Origin: Anastatus disparis | Taxonomy: Eukaryota > Arthropoda > Insecta > Hymenoptera > Eupelmidae | Length of the DNA stretch: 64,000 bases | Assembly (NCBI GenBank): GCA_017163975.1 | Contig: JAFFSR010000264.1 | Span: 6,482,501 to 6,546,500, forward strand | Direction of reading: 5' to 3' | Part shown: positions 46,701 to 58,535 of the stretch, piece after piece | Numbering within the stretch: the stretch's first letter is position 1 | Layout: each line of letters opens with the position of its first letter | Program-made: the position numbers and the translations under genes | Notes under the pieces: model-generated | Database searches by the model: none | Seen by the model: only the letters and a program-made list of their open reading frames with translations | Told to the model about the DNA's origin: nothing

Positions 46701-47030
46701 AGATTGTGGATGGATGGAAAATGATGCTGAATATGAATTCTGTTGGTTTGACGGAGAAATAATGCCACAGACAGTGGCCGATGTTTTATTGGAGAACGAA
46801 GAGCACTCCAAAGGTATATAAATACGTTTAATTGAATTAACTTAATATAAAATACAATTAACATTACCATTGAATAAAAAATAATATAATAAACTTTTTT
46901 AGAAAATTCTGCCGATGAAGCAGATGAACAAATTAATACCGAAGATAAGATCACTGATGAAAGTGACAGTGATGATACCAGCGATGATGATGATGAAAGC
47001 GATGATGAAAACCAAAATATTCTGAATTAA
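40763..47030 (+). pseudogene. 11-exon transposon gene with PIN-like ACDTD/TGCD motifs, decayed
   Basis: Exons by GT-AG sites: 40763-41040, 41487-41591, 41669-42272, 42350-42704, 42799-43418, 43514-44335, 44541-45023, 45262-45981, 46141-46378, 46467-46813, 46903-47030. Every junction fits the protein frame. The start has CVICVNQ and HRSCYKTF (zinc-binding look); exon 3 has CILCNKIF and YHKICFSSYL. The middle contains FVETVDGKDTLHDTMAIIYQ, HLGPFYLQMSYLKAIG and NYARWLLRYHDNLLKI. Exons 8-9 have RACDTDILII and FHAFTGCDQNAAF, spaced like acidic residues of PIN/FEN-like nucleases; the tail is acidic (DDTSDDDDESDDE). I know this as a widespread uncharacterised family in insects and cnidarians. Breaks: TGA at 41856, TAA at 42147, TAA at 44259, TAG at 45694, and frameshifts near 42520, 43100-43170, 43800, 44730 and 45880. 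Confidence 0.8.
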
Positions 47031-49504
47031 TAAAATTTTTTTTTTGTAATGTATAAAATAATATAATTTTTTAATTTTGTATAAAAAATAAATTTTTCTT
47101 AACATTTTCCTGAAAGCATGGAAGTAGTATAGTGTAGCTGTACACACGTACAAACGAGTTCATATATACATATTCACTTTTAAAAATAATTTGAATAATC
47201 AGTAATTTTCAGTTACGTTAGGTGAAAATTCCTTTTTCTGTGATTGAAAAATATTTTCATGAACATGTGACTTAATAAACTTATTTATATTATTAATTTG
47301 ACATAAAAATATTTTTTCATGCATGAATTTTCATTTATTTTGTAAATAAATTTTTATTTATTTTGTAAATAAATTTTTATTTATTTTTAAATGAATTTTA
47401 ATTTTTTTGCGATAAAAAATAAAATTTAGTCATGTTACTAAAGTTTCATTAAAAAATTTCTAACAGTGTACATATTAAATAATTATTTTAGATAAGCTTT
47501 TAAGTATTTAATTGAATATTTTGTTTCAAAGCATTATTTTTTATTATTTTCTAGAGCAATAATGTGTAATGTTTCCAAATGACGAAACCAAACCAGTAAC
47601 TTTAACTGTGATATTTCTCTCGGTGTATCTTTTTAATTTAGTATTTAAAATTATATATATTTATTAATTGATATAATGTAGTCATAATACTTGTGATCTG
47701 ACCTAAATCAGGGAGCGCGGTAGCGCTCCTTACGGCAAGATAGCGTTACGGCTTTCCCTATTTACTTTGAATTTGTGATGTTCAAAGATTAAAACTTTGA
47801 ATAAATGATTATGTTTCAATATTTACATATTATTTGATTACTAGTATACATAAAATGATCTAATGTTTTATCTGACAACAAAAACACATGGCCAAAAGTC
47901 AAGTTTACATGATTTTTTTATATTATTACAGGTTAGTCTGTCGATTTCTTTTCTATATCGGGTTGTTTCAGATTTCCGACGGATGTTAGCGAACGACGGA
48001 GAGTTTTTCGTCTGATGTAAGAGAAAGAGACAGAATACGAGTTGTGCGATTGCTAATAAGTGAGAGAGAGAAAGAGAGTATAGAGAGTGAGAAAAAGAAA
48101 GAGAATGCGAGTTATATCTTTTAATAATGAACGCATGTATTCAGGCGAATGCTTTTAGAACATGCTAAATGTATAAAGACATCGCGTAAATAAGCAATAT
48201 AAGGATTTAGTGTCTCGTTCTATGTAGCTGACGAACTGCCGCAAAATCACGGGCGTTCATATGATCAGTTCGCGCGTGCGCAGTAAAATGTCCCGTACAT
48301 AAAATTCAACAGTTGAAAGCGGTGAAATTCAAAAGTCGGTAATACCGATTTGGTATTTAAAAATGAAAATAACAACAAATGAAAAAGTAATATTTGCATA
48401 TTTTAAAAAATTCTTAATTAATTAATTAGTTTTTCATACGATATTTAGACAAAATAAGTTTTATAATAGTTGATTAAGTTGAAAGTGTGGAAGAAAATAA
48501 GATTAAAATTTTTTCGAAAACAAATATTTTATAGTAATAATAAATATATAAAAATTAGGTTGATACAATTAGCTATAAAATTAGTGTTATTATATTAAAG
48601 TATCAGATTATCGGTAAAGTTAATAAATTTATTGAGATAAGAATTTTAGACATTGAAAAAGTTGTGATATCTCCACAAAAAACCTTTAAAAAGGTAAAAT
48701 TACGGCAAGTTAGCTTTCAAAAAAAATCTTTTTCACTATCTCAAAAATTAAAAATATGTTGTCAAAAATTTAAACTAATTTAATACAATCAACTATAAAA
48801 AATCTATTATATCTCTAAAAAAAGGCTTTAATTTTATAGATAATAAAAAAGTGGGAATTTAATTATAACAAAAATACACTTGAAAAAATACTGAAATCAA
48901 TAATGTGTCATCAAGTTTTAATATGATTTAAAATAATACTTACAAATGATATTTATTTTTCATTAAAATTTCTTTTTTCTTAAAGAAAGTAAAAAAAATT
49001 AATAAAACTGAAAAATTGTTAAAGTTACCGTAAATTTTAGAAACATATTCTTTTTCAACAACAACATAAAAGTCTCCTATTTACATCAAATGAAATGCAA
49101 AAAATTTCTATCTAATGGCATCTATTTAAACAACTGTCTATTATTTCTCTTTTTTCTTTTGGTTCTGTGGCCAATTTTTATTGGATATTACGATAAACTA
49201 TGTACTAATTGTGACTATTGCTTTGATCGTCAACTAATTTTTTTACTTCTCACGCATATTATTAAACATTTTTTTTGACCCAGAGATAAAAATACCTTCA
49301 AAATAAAAGGTTGCATAATCCTGTACGACTATTATTTCGTGAGATATAAGACTTCAAAGTTTGTACTTCATTTATCAAAGGTGGCTGCGTTCTATTAGCC
49401 GCCACTGTATAATTTTCTACTTTAACGATGTCTGGCAGTATAAAATCCCCAACCTGCGTGTTTGGCACTCATTGTATGGTGTTTTTATATCAAAATACAT
49501 AACA
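47031..49504. other. 3' non-coding part of the 10.3 kb element
   Basis: AATAAA-type words follow the last exon. At 47340-47400 a 26 bp unit with TTTTGTAAATAAATTTTTAT repeats. Near 48050-48110 the sequence is GA-rich. No second gene was recognised. Confidence 0.45.
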
Positions 49505-49983
49505 TATTTAAGTGCCAGACAGTTTCCTATGGTCCTTCAAAAGTTGGCAAATGGCTCACTTTGGGCCAGTCTGGCATACACTAGGGCCCACCCTTCGCGT
49601 CTGGCATAAACGTTTCTGTAAAATATATTAAAAAACAAGCTATGCTGAAAAAACCAGCTGGTTTCCTATAATTCTAAGAAATCGCTTAAATAGTCATGTT
49701 GGGGGTGGTCTAGCGACGCGTCGCTAGACCACCCCATGTGTCTGGCATATTTTTTTTTTATAACTACATACAAGAAAGTAATAACCAAATAAATTTCATC
49801 CGGCTTTTTATGATACATCGATATATTCGATTTTCGTCGACTTTCACATAATGCCGCGACTTAACGCCCCATTTACACGCTGCCAGACATACATTACTCG
49901 ATTACTTATATTCAAAACAAGCTGTGTTCAAAAAGTTTACTGGTTTCCTATGACACGTATTTTTAAGCTCGCCTCACGGCCTA
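49505..49983 (-). repeat. Right terminal inverted repeat of the 10.3 kb element
   Basis: It is the reverse of the left arm without the 128 bp insertion. It has an extra perfect hairpin, GGGGTGGTCTAGCGACGCG and complement, at about 49704-49737, where the left arm has a different but also GGGGTGG-containing stretch. Confidence 0.85.
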
Positions 49984-50786
49984 ATAGTTACATCGTTCAC
50001 ACGCATGCGCAGAGCTTTTTATACTAGCAATTAATATTTTCTGACGAGGTAGACCGAGGAGGGTACAGCTTACTTGCTATACTGAAATCAGAGAGCAAAG
50101 TACGAATTTTCTGCCAGGGTATGGGAAAAAATTTATTTGAGTGTTCGTTCTTGAATCAAACAGAAATCTAGTTGTATTAATAATCATTCTTCAAAATCGC
50201 AGTAATATAGGTTCTGGAAGAAAATCTTCTAACTTCAAGAAGAACTCTATTAGAATTTAGAGAATAAAAGAAAAAAAAAAATAAATAAAATAAAGAAGTA
50301 CAATAAAATTTTAAGTTAATAGGGGAAAATTAATAAAAGAATAAGTATTTCAAAAGTAGATAATTTTTTATTTAAATTAATAAGAAATCAATAAATTGAT
50401 AATAAATTTTCCTAATACAAATATAAGCAGTGAATTTTGTTTAAGAACTCGAAAAATGACGTTGATTTATTTATAAAGGTAGAGCCAATAACTCACACTT
50501 GGTGTATGCGCTTCGAAGCAAAATATAGAGTTTTTATTTCCTATCGTAAATTCTCAAAAAATGAAGTTAATTTACTTCTATCTTTATGTAAAAAAATCAA
50601 TTATCTCTTGCTTATACTTTTTTTATTAAGAATTTAATAAAAAAAAAACATAGTTTATAGTCTTTTAAATATGGAATCTTTCAGTTTTTCATCTGAATTT
50701 TAAAAATTTATATCAACTATCAATTTTTGAGATAATTATAGTACATCGACATTTATATTAAAATGGTTTGAGGAAAATGAAGTCAT
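49984..50786. other. AT-rich region right of the 10.3 kb element
   Basis: TTTTCTGCCAGGGTATGGG at 50107 is an inverted, imperfect match to CATACCAGGCAGAAAG at 39211 on the other side of the element, so older flanking repeats may exist. A 66-codon open stretch at 50437 (SKNDVDLFIKVEPITHTWCM) is not recognised. Confidence 0.35.
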
Positions 50787-51062
50787 ATGTGGACCAAGTC
50801 TCTTTTTATATTGGAAGAATATCGATGTTCTACCTATCTTCGTAGAAATAATTTATATATATTCAAATATGATGAAAATGAATATATTTATTTAATACGT
50901 AAAAAATGGCATTCTTTAGGTTTCAATGAGCATGTTCATGCATATTGGGTAAAAACGAAAAATGAATATGTTACATGCTGTTTTAAAGAATTGTACAGCG
51001 ATAAAATAATGCATAAGATTCAATTTGTTGATGGAAAAAATTATGTGGTGTTTCATATGTAA
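50787..51062 (+). CDS. Hypothetical 91-residue frame
   Basis: The product has protein-like composition (KYDENEYIYLIRKKWHSLGF, then CCFKELYSDKIMHKIQFVDG) and ends at a TAA followed by AT-rich sequence. The upstream sequence is open in another frame with WFEENEVICGPSLFLYWK, so this may be a frameshifted remnant of a longer gene. Family not recognised. Confidence 0.35.
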   Translation: MWTKSLFILEEYRCSTYLRRNNLYIFKYDENEYIYLIRKKWHSLGFNEHVHAYWVKTKNEYVTCCFKELYSDKIMHKIQFVDGKNYVVFHM

Positions 51063-52280
51063 ATAAATATTATTAATGATTGTAGTAATAAATTTCCTAA
51101 ATATGATTAATTTTTTTTACTTGAATCATGAATAAGAACATTTAAGCTAATACTTACGTAGTTAGAGAGATATATATTCAATAATTTCAAATAAAAATTA
51201 AATTAACAAATTTCAAATGGAATTTTCAGATTCATAAAATATATTCTTAAATTTACTAGTTTTCCTCTTGCCAATGCAGATTCAATTTTTCTAAAATTTA
51301 GTTGCAAAAATATTTCTGCTAGGTGGTAGCAGAATATATATTAGAAGGAAGTTGATATCATTGAAGTAGATTTTCTTCTTGCATCAATTGGAATTTTACG
51401 ATGGCTTAAGATAGCTACTCCATTTTAGAAAAAAAAACGGGAAAAAATTATAACTGAAAGTATAAGTTATGAATAATCTATTGCGATTTTTTTATAGGTA
51501 GATTCTTCATAAATTCAATAAATAGATGTCAATTATCTGAAAATTTGAGAGTTTAAAGTTTAGCACTTTTAAATCGTAATGCAACGAAAAAAACCGTAGG
51601 TAAACCATTATATACAAAATTTATTTAAATAAAAAAGTATGTTATTAATATTATTTGTTGGTTAGAAAGAGCAAGTGCGTATACGCACGAAGATCGGCAA
51701 CACTTATTCACTGTTTTTCCGTTTTTATTTGAAGTTTTCAGTGACGGACTAATGAAAAAGGGTTGCAGCTGGGGGAAACTTGGAAAATTTTTTTTTTTTT
51801 ATTCTTTATATTTTTGGATTTATTTTCCATTTAATACATATGATGATTGATATTCATTTTTTTTACGATTTTGTATATTATTATGAATAAAAGGAAAGAC
51901 ACCATACAAGGCCTCTTGATAATACGGGGCAACGTGGAGCAGCTACCTTAAAAAAAAACGAAAATCTTCTACCACCAAGCGGATTCTCATTTGTTCTAGA
52001 TTCAATTTTTTCCATTGTAGAAGTAAGGTAAGTGTACCAGTTTTTGGACACCTTAAGAATGGTATGACCCAATAACTGGACACGAATAAAATCGCGATAA
52101 TTAAGATGTCCAAGAACTGGTACACTTACCCTTAAACAAAAAATGATTTCATCAGTATCCAGTTCTCGATATCCTTCCTGTCTAATTATATTTAAACATT
52201 AAAGACTATTTGTTTTTTTCTGATAGTACATCTGATTTTCTCAATGTAAAAAAAAGATTTAATGCATATTTTCATTTCAG
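51063..52280. other. Intergenic or intronic sequence upstream of the MED16 exons
   Basis: Mostly AT-rich. A short inverted repeat lies at 52027-52130. At about 51930-52023 one plus frame reads NENLLPPSGFSFVLDS and ends near a GTAAG; it could be an exon, but nothing confirms it. Confidence 0.35.
52027..52130. repeat. 104 bp foldback (MITE-like)
   Basis: GGTAAGTGTACCAGTTTTTG pairs with the end ...AACTGGTACACTTACC. The arms are about 30 bases. Interior contains ATCGCGAT. No clear target duplication. Confidence 0.7.
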
Positions 52281-52706
52281 GTTTTATTGCATATAGAGCC
52301 AAAAGAATTTACTGTAGAGCCTACTACATTACAGTCCTTGCAACAACTAATTCAATGGGTTGCTGATTTAGCTTTGAATTTACTTGTTAGACTACCTGAA
52401 CAAAGGTTGCAATTAAAATCAAGTGGAGTACGTTCAGTTATTCGTTTAGATAGTGAGTTTTTAAAATATACAATTCATATCTTAATATTTCCTTTCAGTA
52501 TGAACTTATCAAGGATTATAAAGCACTTAACACCCTAAGAGAACTTCTTGTAATAATACGAATTTGGGGATTACTACGACCTTCCTGTTTACCAGTTTTT
52601 CTAAAAAGTGCAGATAACATTGATGTGTTAGGATTACTATTTCAACTACTTTCAAAATTAGTTCAATCAAACAGTGAAATTCAACAATTTGATGATCAAT
52701 TAATAG
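52281..52706 (+). CDS. MED16: Mediator subunit 16, two internal exons
   Basis: Exon A, 52281-52427, follows TTTTCATTTCAG and ends before GTACGT; it encodes HIEPKEFTVEPTTLQSLQQL and WVADLALNLLVRLPEQR. Exon B, 52499-52706, follows CCTTTCAG and ends before GTAAAA; it encodes YELIKDYKALNTLRELLVII, RIWGLLRPSCLPVFLKSADN and LLFQLLSKLVQ. The join is in phase 0 (SSG then YEL). The sequence is characteristic of MED16 of the Mediator tail, which links activators to RNA polymerase II. Both exons are free of stops. No earlier or later MED16 exon, such as the DECCLLPSQ segment, was found in the window, so either introns are long or this is a partial copy. Confidence 0.82.
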
Positions 52707-54018
52707 GTAAAAAAATAATATTTCAATATTTTCCATTAAACATTTTATTTCTCATCAAATCAAATCATGAATTATACAATTAAATAAAAATAAAATATCT
52801 TATGGATAATAAATAAGAAAACTGCTTTCTACTGTTATGTATTTTTTGTTTTCGTTTTTTTAATATTCGTACAAAAAGTAAAACTTTTAATAAAATTTAA
52901 AGGAAAATATATGATTAATAAATAGTTATCTTAAATGTTATTTAGAATAACTAATTTTTGGATGTTTATATAAATTTTTCAAAATAACACTAAATCACTA
53001 CAAAACGGTCATAGAAATACTCGAAGACGCATACTCTTCGATTTGTCTATATGCGCGATTCTACAGAATTCACATTACCGGTGTTATTTTTTTTTTTTCA
53101 ATTTTTAAATAAGTTTTTTGAAGTTCCTTAGCTTTAATATCTAAATGTTGTGATTGTTGATTTGACCTCCTTCTATTTATTAATAATAAATAATATGAGA
53201 GCAACTAATTTATAATTATATTAATAGTAATAGATTAGATTTAGTATAATTTATAGTTATTTATGAATAATCATGAAAAAATAACAGAACTTATATTGAT
53301 ATTTACTCTATATATGAAAAAAATAAAGTAACAAGTTAAGCAGTATGCAGAGTAGCTACAGTATAGTCGATAAAAGTAAATTTGAAACTCGTTTAAAAAA
53401 AAACATTTTCTAGGAGCACAGTTTCAAATTAAATTTTAAGACTTGTACCTAAATGGTGATCATATTTCGACACTAAAAGTAAATATGTAATGAAGTGTTT
53501 ATATTCTAATATAATATATAGTTGGTGATTAAAAAGAGGAAAAGTTTCTAGAATTTCTCAATCAATTTATATACCAAAATACTGTCCTCTTAAGTAAAAA
53601 CTTCCTATCTATATTTTATTTTTATTTTTAATTTTTAATGTATGGAAAGTTGAATATTATGTGCAATGATTGCCGTATACAAAATGACTCAAAATGTTTT
53701 CTAACTTGAATAAGATATTTTATCTTATAAAATCTTTCCTAAGCCAAAATTCGTAAAGCTCCATTTACTAAATCTTAATTTTCTCGAATTCAAAATTTTG
53801 TTAGATACAACGTTCTTTCTTAGGAGAACAGTATACTAGTCATTTTATTCTATATTTTATGTACAGATTATTAATTTTTCAATTAAGATAATCTTATTTT
53901 ATCTGAAAACAAATATTCAAGAAAATAGCTCATCATTGTTATAAGAATTAAAAAATATTAACAGAACTCTGACAATTTAGTTGCGCAAATTATAATATTG
54001 TATTGATGTTCACGATTG

Positions 54019-54019
<1 letters not shown>
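52707..54019. other. AT-rich, probable MED16 intron or intergenic
   Basis: No exon, repeat element or RNA gene recognised. Confidence 0.4.

Positions 54020-54078
<59 letters not shown>
54020..54078. repeat. (AT)n microsatellite
   Basis: An uninterrupted AT run ends exactly where the left arm of the composite element begins. Confidence 0.95.
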
Positions 54079-54081
<3 letters not shown>

Positions 54082-54650
54082 TAATGTGAATACTTTTCGC
54101 CAAATTTCGTTGAGAGGGGGGGGGGGTGGGTCCTGGGATTTCCACCAAATTATAGTAAGTTGTTGTGCCTTATGAAAAAACGTTACGGTGAAAATTTCAG
54201 CCCTCTAGCAGCCTTAGGGTCAGAGCTACGATCTCTTCAAAGTCAAAAAATGGTCCATTTTTGCCTTTTTTTGAGAGCTTATGTCTCGACTTCCTGTTAA
54301 CCGATTTTAATTTACCAATTTTCATTTTTTTTGTTATAATGTCTAGTATATTTTATGATTTTTTTCATATTTTTAAATATTAATCTTCAATTATGGCAAC
54401 CAAATTTCAATAAAAGAAATTTTAAAAAATTTGACCATTTTCAAATCGCTACTAAGACCGAACGAATGAACGAAATCACTTTTTATACGTCCTATTTTGA
54501 AAATATTTGAAAACTTTTCAAATGAGCCCTGCTAAATTGAAATCGGCGCAAAGGAAGCCAAGATATAATTATTTAAAAAATAAGCATTTTGTGAAAATCA
54601 CGATTTTTGCCATTTTTGAGGGTCCATAACTTTTTTCTACCAACTTAAAT

Positions 54651-55254
54651 TTTGATAAAAATTTATTTGAAAGGAGTTATATACATGTACAACAATTTCC
54701 TTATGGCAAATTTCTTGGCCCGGACCTGTGACGCCCTCATCTAGATCATCGAAAATGCAGTATTCTTCATTTTAAATAAGTTAATACACTTACTACTTCT
54801 TACTTGAACTGATCCCATTTGGTGATACAAAACCTTTCATATATTACGAAAAATCGAAATTAATATCAAAATCCTAAATTTAAGCCCTGTTAAAAGTCTG
54901 TAGGTATCATAGAAGCAGAACTACAACCTTTTTAAGATTTTTTAAATTTCTAAGTATTGAATCTGTAAAAGCTTTTTTTTTATTTCGACCTATATTCTTA
55001 AAACTTCTACATTTTTAGTTTCATGCCGTAAACATTTTTATAAGAATAAATAAATAAAAGTTATTTAACCTGTTGCGCTAATCTATTATCAGGAATTGCT
55101 TTTTATCATACAGTATTTTAATTTTTAATCTAATTGATTTTTGCAAAAAATATATTTAGATATATATTTACTCTCGTGAACTAATTATGAAACGCTCAAT
55201 CAGTTAAAATATTGAGTTATTAACAATTTCTCACGTGTTCACAAGCTAGAGGAT
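54651..55254. other. Interior spacer
   Basis: AT-rich, no gene recognised. Confidence 0.35.
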
Positions 55255-55973
55255 TTTACGCGATTCCATAATCTTTCATACGTACTGCTTTTCCAGTTAT
55301 TGGGCCCTTATTATGTCGTTTATTCATTGACAGTAACTAGAGTTCCAATTAATAGGAACATTATTACGTTTCAGTCCTCTGTCCGTAGTTTAGGTGTTTC
55401 GCTTGATAGTAAGCTGAACTGGAAAGAACAAGTTGCAGATGTATGTAAAAAGTCCTTTTCTTTACTTTATAGGCTCAATTTCTTTAGGAAAAGCCCTACT
55501 CTGGCTCTCCGTAAACACCTAATTGAAACATTGCTTTTCCCCTCCTGGACTACTGTTGTCTTGTCTATTCTGACCTTTCTGCTGAGCTTGACCTCAGGCT
55601 GCAGAGAGTAATCAACTCTGGTGTGCGTACATTTTTGGTGTAGGTAGGCGCGAGCGCATCTCTGCTTATAGATCCTCTCTTGACTGGTTGTCCACTGTAG
55701 GTAGAAAACGTTACTTTTTCGCTACTTTCTTATTTAAAATGTTTTCTTCGTGCTCACCACCTTATTTATACTCTGTTGAGGGGCGATGTGAGGCCTTTGA
55801 CTATATCTTTCGCCGTCATAGAATATTATGATAGATCGTTTCTGGTAACGACCTCGCGTCTATCAAACTATCTTCCTGCGATACTTAGAGTCTCACCTTC
55901 ATTATCTCATTTCAAATCATCTACTTTTTCATATTTCATGTCCCTCGAGAATGGACCTCTACTCTCAGTTTAA
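55255..55973 (+). pseudogene. Non-LTR retrotransposon RT, C-terminal fragment
   Basis: SVRSLGVSLDSKLNWKEQVA is the motif that follows the RT palm in jockey/CR1-type non-LTR elements. After it come CKKSFSLLYRLNFF and ALRKHLIETLLFP, then frameshifts, and the end TTSRLSNYLPAILRVSPSLS and SYFMSLENGPLLSV, with a TAA at about 55971. The amino part, including the catalytic YADD box, is absent, as in a 5'-truncated insertion. An AT run follows about 50 bases later. The enzyme would copy the element's RNA at the target site. Confidence 0.85.
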
Positions 55974-56009
55974 GTCTTTTGTTGTTTCGCTGCTACTTAT
56001 TTACTAGTT

Positions 56010-56062
<53 letters not shown>

Positions 56063-56305
56063 ACTGTTTGTAATACACATTATAATCTTATTTTTATATT
56101 CAATTTGTTTATATTCTTTATAATTTGTATAATATAATGTACAGCAATAAATAATAGTCTATCTTTCTCTTTCTTATGTATTATAAAGGCAGCCTAGGAT
56201 AAAGGGGATTATGTCCATCCTTCTTTGTTTACTAATCAATAAAATAAACTATAATAATTTATTTTATTGATTTATCATCAGTGGGAGAGGGGCGAAAAAA
56301 GATAG
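56010..56305. repeat. (AT)n run and short inverted repeat
   Basis: An AT run lies at about 56015-56056. Near 56236-56276, AATCAATAAAATAAAC pairs with a complementary TTTATTTTATTGATT. Confidence 0.7.
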
Positions 56306-57789
56306 TGTAATGAACCGAGTTCATTACCAATAAATGTTACAAAAAAAAATTGAAATTAAAATAATAATAATGATAATAGAGTAAAAATAATATTGATCAA
56401 TTAATAAATAAACGAATGCAAGAGACAAATAGCACGACTCAAGCAAATTGAGGTCAAGCAGTGGCTGAATGAAACAGCGAAAGAAATATAAGCTGAAGGA
56501 ACAGAGTTCATAATTAATGAATTTAAAAAAAATATATAAAAGCTAGAATAATAATAATGAAAAAGTGAAAGTAATATTGATAAATTGATAAAAAAAAACG
56601 AATACAGAAGACAAATAACACGATGAAAACAATTCAGGTCAAATCGGCGGCCAAGTAAAACAATGCAAGAAAGAAAAGTACGCTACAGGAGCCGAATTCA
56701 ATACCAATGAATTTTTCAAACGAAAAATAAATGAAAATAACAATGGTAATAATAAAAAAGTAAAAATAATCGCAATAAAATAATAAATAAACAAATGTGA
56801 GAGATGAATAACAAACACATTCAGTTGACCTCAATGAAGATCAAGGTTCGGCGGCCGAATGAATCAGCAAAGGAAGGAGAAGTATACGCTGAATGGGATG
56901 CTAGAAAAAAGATGTGGGTAGGCGGCAAGCTTAGAAAAAGCAATAAGCCTGACAACAATGAACGGCTTAGAGTATAAAAAGCTTTAAGCTTGTAGGCGAA
57001 GTCCTCTCTTCAGATCGAACCACCAGTGGAGCAACAGCCCTCTTCCAGATCGGATGGAAATGGAGCTAAACTCTTTTTCCTGACCAAACTCTTGCTGGCC
57101 ACGTCGATTTTGCCAAGCAGCCGGAACGTCACTATATTCAGCAGCAGCCAACCACCGCCCACCTGCAAGTCATCCGCCTAGGAGCCCCAAATTAAATTAA
57201 AAGAAAGAAGAAGTTTTATTTTAACGTACGAGTTCCATAGTCAAGTGTACCAACCAGAGAAAAAAGCTGACGTTGTAGGGAAGCAGAGATCGAAACAGGA
57301 AAAAAAATAAAGGTAGACAGTTTTTCGAATTTCTTTATTGTAAATCTCAAGGGGGGAAGCATGGCGCAGAAACGCGTTGCTCCTATTGTTTATCTGCTCA
57401 ATTGTTGCAATTAAAATTTAAACTAGTAAAACATAACGAAAGGAAATGCAAGGAATAATAAATAGCTTGGCATAGGGTAGCGTGGTTCGCCCTGAAGCGA
57501 AATAGTAAAATAAAAAAAGGGAAATAATAAATAATGTACGAAGCAGAGCTTCTTGTTTGGAGTATGGAAAATAAAAAAAAAGGAAAGAAAAATAAATTTA
57601 TATAACCTGGAAATTGCATGGGTGTCTACTAATTTATTCAACCTATCCTTGCTGTTTTTTTTCAGACTTCCAATCCCGAAGACGTAGCGCTCGCGCGTTA
57701 GTCAAAAGGAAGTCGATGGATGGCTGAAATTCAGTCATTCATTAAAAAAAAAATTTATTAATAATTTAGCTTATATGCTAAACGTAACA
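56306..57789 (+). mobile_element. 1484 bp solo LTR, target duplication ATAG
   Basis: It begins TGTAATGAACCGAG and ends CTAAACGTAACA. ATAG flanks it at 56302-56305 and 57790-57793. It matches the minus-strand LTR at 16879-19511 without the foldback in that copy. Within it, internal near-duplicated stretches occur around 56360-56830 (ACAAATAGCACGA / ACAAATAACACGA type words). No internal coding region remains, so it is a solo LTR. Confidence 0.9.
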
Positions 57790-58535
57790 ATAGAGCATAT
57801 TCGGTCTTAAGCAGCAGATGATTCAACACGATAATTTTAATTTATTGATTTTTCATCAATACTGAATTATTACAACGGGTAAGTGGGACGTACTTTTCGC
57901 CCGGAATAATAACGAATCGTATATTGACCTCAGGAGAAAAGTGGAATATCAATTGCTCGCATATTTGTAGTTTAAGTTGGTAGAAAAAAGTTATACACCC
58001 TCGAAAATGGCAAAAATCGCGAATTCACAAAATGCTTATTTTTTAAATAATTATATTTTGGCTTCCTTTGCGCCGCTTTTAATTTAGCAGGGCTCATTTA
58101 GAAGGTTTTCAAATAACTTCAAAATAAGACGTATAAAAAGTGATTTCGTTCATTTGTTCGGTTTTAGCAACGATTTGAAAATGGTCAAATTTTTTAAAAT
58201 TTCTTTTATTGAAATTTGGTTGCCATAATTGAAGATTAATATTTAAAAATATGAAAAAAATCATAAAATATACTAGACATAATAACAAAAAAAAAGAAAA
58301 TTGGTAAATTAAAATCGGTTAACAGGAAGTCGAGACATAAGATCTCAAAAAAAAGGCAAAAATGGACCATTTTTTGACTTTGAAGAGATCGTAGCTCTGA
58401 TCCTAAGGCTACTAGAGGGCTGAAATTTTCACCGTAACGTTTTTTCATAAGGCACAACAACTTACTATAATTTAGTAGAAATCCTAGGACCTCCCCCCCC
58501 CTCCCAACGAAATTTGGCGAAATGTATTGACATTA

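Larger units (their letters stand above)
39665..49983 (+). mobile_element. 10.3 kb DNA element with long TIRs and subterminal motifs
   Basis: The ends are TAGGCCGTGAGGCGAGC and GCTCGCCTCACGGCCTA. Inverted similarity covers about 475 bases at each end (interrupted on the left by a MITE). ATA stands on both outer sides (39662-39664 and 49984-49986) and may be a 3 bp target duplication. TGCCAGAC or its complement occurs six times near each end: left 39760, 39900, 39930, 40038, 40199, 40308; right 49430, 49513, 49567, 49597, 49740, 49881. The outermost is 95 bases from the tip on both sides. A multi-exon plus-strand gene fills the middle. This has the architecture of an autonomous DNA transposon whose transposase binds repeated subterminal sites. 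The superfamily was not identified. Confidence 0.82.

Noticed and set aside
49361..49609. 82-codon open stretch on the plus strand
   Set aside because: Most of it lies within the right TIR and its subterminal motifs; a related reading appears in the left TIR.
39211..50125. Larger element outside the 10.3 kb TIRs
   Set aside because: Only one short imperfect inverted match (CCAGGCAGAAA against TTTCTGCCAGG) lies outside the TIRs, too little to support another boundary.
51930..52023. Possible extra MED16 exon
   Set aside because: The frame ends near a GTAAG but I could not match the peptide to MED16, and a foldback begins at once after it.
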